Under the pieces are notes generated by a model. It did no database searches. It was not told the DNA's origin and saw nothing but the letters and a program-made list of their open reading frames with translations. 64,000 bases of DNA from JAMOAW01 sp039908535 (lineage in GTDB: Bacteria; Pseudomonadota; Magnetococcia; Magnetococcales; JADFZT01): positions 3,113 to 67,112 of the forward strand of contig JAMOAW010000028.1 in assembly GCA_039908535.1 (NCBI GenBank), read 5' to 3'. Below are positions 58,247 through 64,000 of the stretch, one piece after another. Made by a program: the position numbers and the translations under genes. Within the stretch, counting starts at the first letter, position 1. Every line of letters starts with the position of its first letter.

Positions 58247-58881
58247 GCCAAAAGAGTCTCTAAAATATCCCCATTCTCTGGAGCAATGCGAGCCAAACTC
58301 TCCCCAGAGAGAGGATCCAACCAAGGAATTTGCGCCACAATCGGCACCCCACCATAGGTGCGAATGGCCGCACAGTTGGCCGGATTTAAAGGACCAGTTA
58401 AAATCACCCCAGCCACCTGCAACCCTCTGGAGCGCATCACCTCCAAGCTCATGAGGGTGTGATTGATGGTACCCAATCGACTGCGTGCCACCAGCACCAG
58501 GGGAAAGGCGATTTGAACCATTAAATCGACCATAAACGCCATATCATTCAACGGGACCAACAATCCACCTGCCCCCTCTATGATCAAAGGTCTGTGTGTC
58601 ACCGGGAGACTAAAATCGCTCAAAGCCAGGGTAATTCCCTCTTGACGGGCCGCCTCATGAGGAGAAAGAGGGGCATTTAGCGTGTAGGTCGAGGGGTGAA
58701 AATGGTCAGCGGGCAACCTGCTTAAACGTTGCAAGGTCTCGGTATCGGTTTCTGGCTCACAACCTGCTTGAATGGGTTTCCAGTAGTCGGCCCAAAAATA
58801 ACGCAACAACCACGCTGATACCACAGTCTTGCCCACATCGGTATCGGTCCCTGTAATAAAAACACCTTTTACTCCAGCCAT
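58243..58881 (-). CDS. bioD: Dethiobiotin synthase
   Basis: 212 residues. BioD closes the ureido ring of dethiobiotin using CO2 and ATP. FITGTDTDVGKTVVSAWLLR (P-loop variant GTDTDVGKT), YWKPIQAG, ligand Glu in IEGAGGLLVPLND, VLVARSRLGTINHTLMSLE are visible. Ends at the overlap with bioA. FHA-GGDEF starts upstream 15 bases away. Confidence 0.95.
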   Translation of the reverse strand: MAGVKGVFITGTDTDVGKTVVSAWLLRYFWADYWKPIQAGCEPETDTETLQRLSRLPADHFHPSTYTLNAPLSPHEAARQEGITLALSDFSLPVTHRPLIIEGAGGLLVPLNDMAFMVDLMVQIAFPLVLVARSRLGTINHTLMSLEVMRSRGLQVAGVILTGPLNPANCAAIRTYGGVPIVAQIPWLDPLSGESLARIAPENGDILETLLA

Positions 58882-58895
58882 TCAACATTCCTTTT

Positions 58896-59855
58896 CTATG
58901 AATTTTCCGCTGGTTGTTGACTCTCCACCGAAGGGGTAAACACGCATACTCGATTGCGGCCTTGTTCTTTGGCTTGATAAAGAGCCAGATCGGCCCGTTT
59001 AAAGAGTGCGGTACCATCGATAACATCGGGTTGATAGGCCGCAATGCCCATTGAGGCCGTTACGGGAATTGTTTTGTTGTCATACACAAAAGAATGTTCC
59101 TCAATCAAAAGACGAAACCGCTCGGCAATGAGCATGGCTTGATCTCGTTGGGTGTTGGGCAACAGAATGACAAACTCTTCTCCCCCATATCTTGAAAAAA
59201 TGTCTTGATCACGAATGCCACGGGTACGAAGATTCTCCGCCATCTCTTTCAAAACATAATCCCCCGCATCGTGACCATAATGATCGTTTAGACGTTTAAA
59301 ATGGTCCAAATCAATGATCACTAAAGATAAAGGGGAGCCATTTTTCTTGGCTCTGCTCATTTCAATCGTGAGGGCATTATTAAAATACATTTTATTAAAA
59401 CAACGGGTCAGACCATCGGTATTGGCCTCCCGACGCAAAAGATCATAAGAGAGACGGTCAGGGTCGGCGTGAGGAAGAAAACGAAAAGTGGTTCGACCTA
59501 AACTCAACAAATCCCCTTTTCTTAAAACTTGCACCCCTTGCAAACGAACATTATTCAGCCAAGTGCCATTGCGAGAGCCTAAATCTTCTACCGTAACCTC
59601 TAACATATCGGCACTAACGCAAAGCTTTAAATGGTGCCGAGACACCCCATCACACTCCAAAAAAACGGTATTATCAGAGCTGCGACCAATGGTGACTTCA
59701 CCGGGATAGAGTTCTAAAAGAGAAGATTTAAACGTACCAGAGATGGTTACCAACGCAGGAGCTTTGTCTGCAGCCCGATTTTGAACCTCTGCAAAGGCCT
59801 CTTTAATCTCTTCAGCGGAAAATTTAGTAGTCGTTTGAATTAATTTTTTGCTCAT
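58896..59855 (-). CDS. FHA-GGDEF diguanylate cyclase
   Basis: 319 residues. An FHA domain (about 38-130) reads phosphothreonine: VTIGRSSDN, GVSRHHLKL and LGSRNGTWLNNV. The GGDEF domain (about 150-310) has TDGLTRCFNKMYF, IIDLDHFKRLNDHYGHDAGDY and the active-site RYGGEEF (Glu form, active). Five residues before it, RDQD is a consensus RXXD inhibitory site for product feedback. It makes c-di-GMP in response to a Thr phosphorylation, by inference. It lies within the bio operon between bioB (with a repeat element between) and bioD. Confidence 0.92.
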   Translation of the reverse strand: MSKKLIQTTTKFSAEEIKEAFAEVQNRAADKAPALVTISGTFKSSLLELYPGEVTIGRSSDNTVFLECDGVSRHHLKLCVSADMLEVTVEDLGSRNGTWLNNVRLQGVQVLRKGDLLSLGRTTFRFLPHADPDRLSYDLLRREANTDGLTRCFNKMYFNNALTIEMSRAKKNGSPLSLVIIDLDHFKRLNDHYGHDAGDYVLKEMAENLRTRGIRDQDIFSRYGGEEFVILLPNTQRDQAMLIAERFRLLIEEHSFVYDNKTIPVTASMGIAAYQPDVIDGTALFKRADLALYQAKEQGRNRVCVFTPSVESQQPAENS

Positions 59856-59892
59856 CTTGGGTTTGCCTTGTCAAAAAAAGGAGAACACCTAA

Positions 59893-60050
59893 GAACATGA
59901 TGCCCTTCGGGCAAAAGATTAAAATCAAAACCCTGGGGGATGAATCCCCCAGACCCCCTCTTTTTTTTTAAGAATTGAAAAAGAAGGGTGGGGGGATTGG
60001 GGGGCGGTTCTGGGCCCCCAAGGTCTTGATTTTTATTTTTCCAATACATG
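59893..60050 (-). repeat. Full-length mosaic hairpin element overlapping the bioB 3' end
   Basis: GAACATGATGCCCTTCGGGC, AAGATTAAAATCAAAAC, CTGGGGGATGAATCCCCCAG, ACCCCCTC-T9, A-rich complement, GGGTGGGGGGATTGGGG, an A hairpin with altered loop (TTCTGGGCC), and TTTTTCCAATACATG. The final 18 bases encode the last residues and stop of bioB. Confidence 0.93.
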
Positions 60051-61028
60051 AAAACCAGCATCTATAATCATGCGCACAGTTTGCGCGCTCGAATTGCCCG
60101 AAGTATTAAGATATCCCTCAGCAAACAAAGAGTTAGCCGGATAGAGTGCCAAAGCCTCCAAAGAACGCAAATTTTTTTCGCGTCCACCCGCCGCACGAAT
60201 CTCGGTGTCAGGCAATAAAAAACGAAACAGACAGAGCGTGCGCAAACACTGCTCAGGCGTAAGAGGTGGAGGGGGAACCAATCGGGAACCTTCAATATGC
60301 ACATAAAAATTAACCGGAACCGAACGCGCTCCCAGACGTTTGAGTTCCTTTGCCACGGTCACCACCTCCCAGGGTTCCTCCCCAAGACCGATAATCAAAC
60401 CACTACACACCTCCAACCCGGCATTTCTAGCCGCCTGCAAAGTGGCCACACGATCCTGATACGTATGGGTGGTACAAATACCGCCATAATGACTTTCTGA
60501 AGTATTTAAGTTATGGTTATATCGATCCAGACCAACCTTTTTTAACGCCTCGGCCATCTGTTGATCGATCAATCCTGCCGAAAGACACACCTCCATAGGG
60601 AAATCCGCCTTGAGACGTTGGACAATGTGTGTTAAATGGTGCAGGCGTTTATCCGAAGGAGCACGTCCAGAAAGCACCAAACAATACCGATAAGCCCCAG
60701 AAAGATGCGCTTGACGCGCCTCAGCCAAAATGGCCTCCTCATCCTTCATGCGATATTCTTGGATAGCAGCGGTACTATTAACCGCTTGTGCGCAATAGTT
60801 ACAATCTTCGCTACAATGCCCGTTTTGCACATTATTGAGAATTTGCATTTGCACCCCCCGACCAAAATAGTGCGAACGCACACGAAAGGCGGCCTGAAGC
60901 AAGGGGAGAAGCTCAACGTAAGGACTTGTCAAAATGGTCAATGCTTGATCATCATCCAAGCTCTTTCCTGCCAGGGCATCTTGCGCTAATTGCCTATAAA
61001 AATCATCTGGAAGTGCTGAAAATTCCAT
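60033..61028 (-). CDS. bioB: Biotin synthase, C-terminus rewritten by a repeat
   Basis: 331 residues. BioB is a radical SAM enzyme that inserts sulfur into dethiobiotin; CSEDCNYCAQ is the 4Fe-4S motif, and RMKDEEAILAEARQAHLSGAYRYCLVLSGR, LDRYNHNLNTSE, CSGLIIGLGE and AAGGREKNLRS are the barrel and 2Fe-2S Arg ligand. The normal end continues after FAEGYLNTSG...RMIIDAGF; here the next residues (HVLEK) and the TAA are read from the mosaic repeat end CATGTATTGGAAAAATAA. The ATG follows the bioC stop directly (TGA-ATG). Confidence 0.95.
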   Translation of the reverse strand: MEFSALPDDFYRQLAQDALAGKSLDDDQALTILTSPYVELLPLLQAAFRVRSHYFGRGVQMQILNNVQNGHCSEDCNYCAQAVNSTAAIQEYRMKDEEAILAEARQAHLSGAYRYCLVLSGRAPSDKRLHHLTHIVQRLKADFPMEVCLSAGLIDQQMAEALKKVGLDRYNHNLNTSESHYGGICTTHTYQDRVATLQAARNAGLEVCSGLIIGLGEEPWEVVTVAKELKRLGARSVPVNFYVHIEGSRLVPPPPLTPEQCLRTLCLFRFLLPDTEIRAAGGREKNLRSLEALALYPANSLFAEGYLNTSGNSSAQTVRMIIDAGFHVLEK

Positions 61029-61778
61029 TCAAAAATCCTTTTGCAAAAAACTGTATACAACATGATAACGAATGGTAAAGGTGGTTGTCAAATCACGCAA
61101 CACCCGCCGCAATTGACCCGCTGTGACGCTGGCATAATTCTCTTTTGGGCTATGGGCACCAATCTGTTTTAAATGACGTAAAAAAGAGATACCGCTGGTG
61201 TAAGAATCAAAATACCATTCAGTTTCTATCTCACATTGCCCCTCAACAGGCCAAAAATGCTGAAAAAATTCCACCGGCGGATAATCGGGTGTGCCCGCTG
61301 GTACCCCATGCCGAGCACACGCTTGCTGCCACTCCATAAACGTCCCCAAAGCCAAGGTAGAGAATCCCAAAATTCCGCCTGGGGCAAGAAGATCCAACAA
61401 ACCACGCAACGTTTTAGGAAAATCTTGCAACCATTGAAAGGCAAGACTGGCCGTGATCAGATCATACCCTGGTCGAAGGGCGTGATCTTCGCAGTCCATC
61501 ACAACAAATTGTCTATTTTGTCTTGAACAAGTTAGATTTTGTCGACATCGTTCTACCATCGGCGCAGCCACATCGGTGATTAAAAAGGATCCTTCTGGCC
61601 AATTTTGCAAGAGAGATTGGCTTAAAAACCCACTTCCACACCCCAATTCCAACACCCGTGGTCGGGGTGTCCTCACACGCCGCGCCAACCTTTCCGCCAG
61701 TTCCGCTGCGACAACACGCTGTACTCGGGCTGTCTCATGATAACGACTGGCCCGGCCAAAAGCTTCAGCAATGGTCAA
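61029..61778 (-). CDS. bioC: Malonyl-ACP O-methyltransferase
   Basis: 249 residues from TTG 61778, which overlaps the bioH stop (TTGA). This gives MTIAEAFGRASRYHETARVQRVVAAELAERL, the expected BioC start. SAM motif I is VLELGCGSGFLSQSL, then FLITDVAAPMVERC, DCEDHALRPGYDLITASLAFQWL and LLAPGGILGFSTLALGTFMEWQ. BioC methylates malonyl-ACP so that fatty acid synthesis can extend it to pimeloyl-ACP methyl ester. A longer frame reaches 62021 inside bioH but its N-terminal part is not BioC. Confidence 0.92.
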   Translation of the reverse strand: MTIAEAFGRASRYHETARVQRVVAAELAERLARRVRTPRPRVLELGCGSGFLSQSLLQNWPEGSFLITDVAAPMVERCRQNLTCSRQNRQFVVMDCEDHALRPGYDLITASLAFQWLQDFPKTLRGLLDLLAPGGILGFSTLALGTFMEWQQACARHGVPAGTPDYPPVEFFQHFWPVEGQCEIETEWYFDSYTSGISFLRHLKQIGAHSPKENYASVTAGQLRRVLRDLTTTFTIRYHVVYSFLQKDF

Positions 61779-62497
61779 GGGCCTGGCGATGGGGAGAACT
61801 CCCGATTTAAAAACTGACCGAGCTGCAAACCACTCCACTCCGGGCGCAGCAAAGGTAAAAGATGGGAACCACCCTTTGGAGACCAATGGATCTGGACGTG
61901 TGTAGAAAAAAGCTCCTCGGTCATGGCCTGGGGAACAATAAGATCCTCCTGGGTAGCCAAAACAAGCAGAGGAGAGTTCCACTGTTGCAACGTCTCCCGG
62001 TGGTCCCAAGTCGCCAACCACTCCAACCCCTCCAGCAAAGCCGCGCGATTTTGTGCGTTAAACTCCTGATTTGACTTCACGGGGAGTGTAAAATTTGGCC
62101 CACCCCCTTGATGACAAAAAGCGCGCATGACCTCACCAGGATTTTTTATAAACTGCCGTTGCATGCGTTGCAACACCTGTGGATAGATGCCATTTTTAAA
62201 ATCATCTCGGCGCAAAAAACAGGAAAAGCCATTGATACTCACCAATCCTTGCAACCAATCCAGTCCCATTTTGGCCCGCAAATCGGGATGACCCCAATGA
62301 TGCAACAACCAAAGAAATCCCAACGAATGCCCCACACCCACGCAAGGCTCGCTCAGCGGAAAGGGGGCGGTGGCTTGGCCAAAAAAACCCAAATCAACTG
62401 TTTGACATCTCTCCTCAGGTAACACCCCACGCAGCAATCGCCAAAAACCAGAAGAGAATCCCCAACCATGCACCAATAATAAGGCAGGTCGTTTCAT
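61775..62497 (-). CDS. bioH: BioH-like pimeloyl-ACP methyl ester esterase
   Basis: 240 residues, alpha/beta hydrolase. LLLVHGWGFSSGFW is the oxyanion turn, GVGHSLGFLWLLHHW has the nucleophile Ser, VLATQEDLIVP the Asp and GGSHLLPL the His. Between bioF and bioC, it most likely hydrolyses pimeloyl-ACP methyl ester, ending the BioC/BioH bypass; motif and context agree but other gatekeeper esterases exist. ATG 62497 overlaps the bioF stop (ATGA). Confidence 0.9.
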   Translation of the reverse strand: MKRPALLLVHGWGFSSGFWRLLRGVLPEERCQTVDLGFFGQATAPFPLSEPCVGVGHSLGFLWLLHHWGHPDLRAKMGLDWLQGLVSINGFSCFLRRDDFKNGIYPQVLQRMQRQFIKNPGEVMRAFCHQGGGPNFTLPVKSNQEFNAQNRAALLEGLEWLATWDHRETLQQWNSPLLVLATQEDLIVPQAMTEELFSTHVQIHWSPKGGSHLLPLLRPEWSGLQLGQFLNREFSPSPGP

Positions 62498-63696
62498 CGT
62501 GGACGCATCTCTTTATAAAGCATTTTTTGTGCCAATTTTTGAATTTCAACCAACAATTGCGCCAAATCCAAATTGGTATGATCCGCCGTCAAGGAAAAAC
62601 GCAACCGACTCTGCCCCATGGGAACCGTGGGTGGACGTATCGCAACCGCCAACAGGCCAGCCTTTTCTAAAGATTGACTCCATTGCAAAGCGGTGTGCTC
62701 TGCGCCTAAAAACAAAGGGACAATTTGCGTAGAGGAGTTCCCGGTATTTAACCCGATTTCTTGTAAATGTATACGCAACTGTTGCCCCAATCGTGTTAAT
62801 TTTTGCCGTTGTTCACCCAAAGCAGGCAAAAGCTCCAAGGCGGCGGCCATGGTTCCCAAAACTGCAGGTGGCAGGGCTGTAGAGTAGATCAATCCAGCGG
62901 CGCGATTGATTAAATAATCGCGCAACAGCCGCGAGCAAGCGGCATAAGCCCCAAATCCACCCAACGCCTTGCTGAAGGTTCCCATCACCAAGTCGGCTCC
63001 ACCTGGAAATTCCGCAGCCAGACCAAAGCCATTTGGACCTAAAACACCAGTGGCATGGGCTTCATCCAAATATAAAAACGCCCCATATCGCTCCTTGAGT
63101 TGAATCAAACCAGCCACATCGGCTTGATCCCCATCCATACTAAAGACCGTTTCTGAAAGAATAAATTTGGGGCCCTTTTGCGCAGCAGATTGTTGCAATA
63201 AATGTTCAAGATGGTTGAGGTCGTTGTGGTGATACCGCTTTTGGTGTACCCCTGCCAACAGACATCCCTGATGGATAGAGGCATGGTTCAATCGATCAGA
63301 GAAGACCAACGGCAGTTGATTATTCAGAATGTTTTTATCCAGAAGGGCTGCCAGTATGGCGCAATTGGCTTGAAAACCAGAATTAAAAACCAATGCGGCT
63401 TCGCTCTTTTTGCCCTGGGCGAGTTTTGTCTCGACCAGGTCGAAAAGCGGTGAATTACCACAAACCAACCGGGAGGCTTGTGCGCCAACCCCATATTTTT
63501 TGCAATATAAACGTGCTTTCTTAATAAGAATTGGATTATTGGCCAGACCCAGATAATTATTAGAAGAAAAATTGATCAACAAATGCCCAGCCACCTCAAT
63601 CCGACCATGAGCAGCGGGCGTCATAGTCCGAAGGTGTCGCCACAAACCCGTTTGCTGACGATTGAGACAATAATTTTGATAGGCCGAATAGGGCAT
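62494..63696 (-). CDS. bioF: 8-amino-7-oxononanoate synthase
   Basis: 400 residues. BioF condenses pimeloyl-ACP with alanine using PLP. INFSSNNYLGLANNP, AQASRLVCGNSPLFDLVETKLAQ, NSGFQANCAILAALLDKN, FSDRLNHASIHQG, DEAHATGVLGPNG, and MGTFSKALGGFGAYA with the PLP Lys are complete. First gene of the leftward biotin run; the 100 bases before it lead to a type II repeat at the window edge. No biotin-operon regulator site was identified. Confidence 0.96.
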   Translation of the reverse strand: MPYSAYQNYCLNRQQTGLWRHLRTMTPAAHGRIEVAGHLLINFSSNNYLGLANNPILIKKARLYCKKYGVGAQASRLVCGNSPLFDLVETKLAQGKKSEAALVFNSGFQANCAILAALLDKNILNNQLPLVFSDRLNHASIHQGCLLAGVHQKRYHHNDLNHLEHLLQQSAAQKGPKFILSETVFSMDGDQADVAGLIQLKERYGAFLYLDEAHATGVLGPNGFGLAAEFPGGADLVMGTFSKALGGFGAYAACSRLLRDYLINRAAGLIYSTALPPAVLGTMAAALELLPALGEQRQKLTRLGQQLRIHLQEIGLNTGNSSTQIVPLFLGAEHTALQWSQSLEKAGLLAVAIRPPTVPMGQSRLRFSLTADHTNLDLAQLLVEIQKLAQKMLYKEMRPR

Positions 63697-63822
63697 ATTG
63701 ACTCTGGTGAAGGCTATGGTAAACCAATTTTAAAAACATTAAGTTTACCATACTCTCCACGAGTTTAACAAGATACCACTCGCACACATTCCCATCGCAA
63801 AACATGATTAGGGGCTATATAA

Positions 63823-64000
63823 TAAAAAAAAGGGGTCTGGGGGATTGCCCCCAGGGTTTTGACTTTGCTTTTGCTTTTGACTTTGCTTTTGCTTTTGCTT
63901 TTGCTTTTGCTTTTGCTTTTGCTTTTGCTTTTGCTTTTGCTTTTGCTTTTGCTTTTGCTTTTGCTTTTGCTTTTGCTTTTGCTTTTGCTTTTGCTTTTGC
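63823..64000 (+). repeat. Type II mosaic element cut by the window edge, with hexamer expansion
   Basis: Starts AATAAAAAAAAGGGG, hairpin CTGGGGGATTGCCCCCAG, GGTTTTGACTTTGC, a mixed TTTTGC/TTTTGAC region, then from 63887 to 64000 nineteen perfect TTTTGC units in a row, still running at the window edge. Other copies have about three to five units. Confidence 0.92.

Noticed and set aside
61029..62021. A 330-residue version of BioC starting at 62021
   Set aside because: The added 81 residues overlap bioH out of frame and do not resemble BioC; the TTG at 61778 gives the family start and a TTGA coupling.
1..64000. tRNA, rRNA or tmRNA genes
   Set aside because: No cloverleaf with TTCRANY arm or rRNA signature was seen in any intergenic region; smpB has no adjacent tmRNA.

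Overview
The window is a stretch of chromosome from a Gram-negative bacterium, most likely a proteobacterium. It carries AccA, Calvin-type class II aldolase, FtsY, Slt, DapA, SmpB, SecA with its zinc tail, DciA, DksA, an RND pump and a full biotin pathway. Several periplasmic c-type cytochromes, two PilZ proteins, a diguanylate cyclase and a CheW-CZB protein point to a motile, respiring cell that uses c-di-GMP. The Calvin-subtype aldolase hints at autotrophy. A magnetotactic-coccus-like lineage (Magnetococcia) is my guess for the taxon, but nothing in the window proves it and there are no magnetosome genes. I see no rRNA, tRNA, CRISPR array, prophage or transposase gene.

Layout: 1-4.4 kb holds accA (cut by the window edge), aldolase, and a secreted caspase-like/FGE-like pair in which both proteins have lost catalytic residues. 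4.7-8 kb holds a radical SAM protein, a glycosyltransferase with a coupled 52-residue membrane peptide, and a thioredoxin-like protein. 8-14.4 kb holds ftsY, slt, dapA, two cytochromes c and smpB. 14.4-20.9 kb is an accessory stretch: two secreted paralogues, a Bax-like lipoprotein, small envelope proteins, a pentapeptide-repeat membrane protein and a decapitated methyltransferase. 21-24.2 kb is a three-gene DUF262/DUF3696-ATPase/unknown module that looks like a defence cassette. 24.2-34 kb holds dciA, secA, cheW-CZB, pyrD, and galU-ugd-algC, in which ugd is broken. 34-45 kb holds trpBA, an alpha-solenoid protein, RNase D, the folate genes folM/folB/folK, cysQ-kinase-PilZ, thiE and dksA. 45-51 kb holds a candidate small RNA, an RND pump with its adaptor, and an AI-2E-family permease. 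51-64 kb holds a coiled-coil protein, PilZ, ppnP, and one long leftward run bioF-bioH-bioC-bioB-(FHA-GGDEF)-bioD-bioA-SBP-hybrid kinase, with the SBP gene frameshifted.

The most striking property is a dense family of mosaic hairpin repeats at about 20 intergenic loci. They are built from interchangeable modules: two or three perfect G/C hairpins flanked by T- or A-runs, a small TGCCC/GGGCA hairpin, and fixed end sequences. The elements lie flush against genes and repeatedly supply stop codons (acrB, bioB, folK, hybrid kinase, secA), C-terminal residues, and at least one start codon (cysQ). A second subtype contains a TTTTGC-type hexamer tract that is expanded to at least 19 perfect copies at the right edge, and in two places the element is bounded by short terminal inverted repeats like a MITE. 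The hairpin-plus-T-run architecture suggests bidirectional terminators. Two genes (ugd and the SBP gene) are interrupted by frameshifts that are either real decay or assembly errors.
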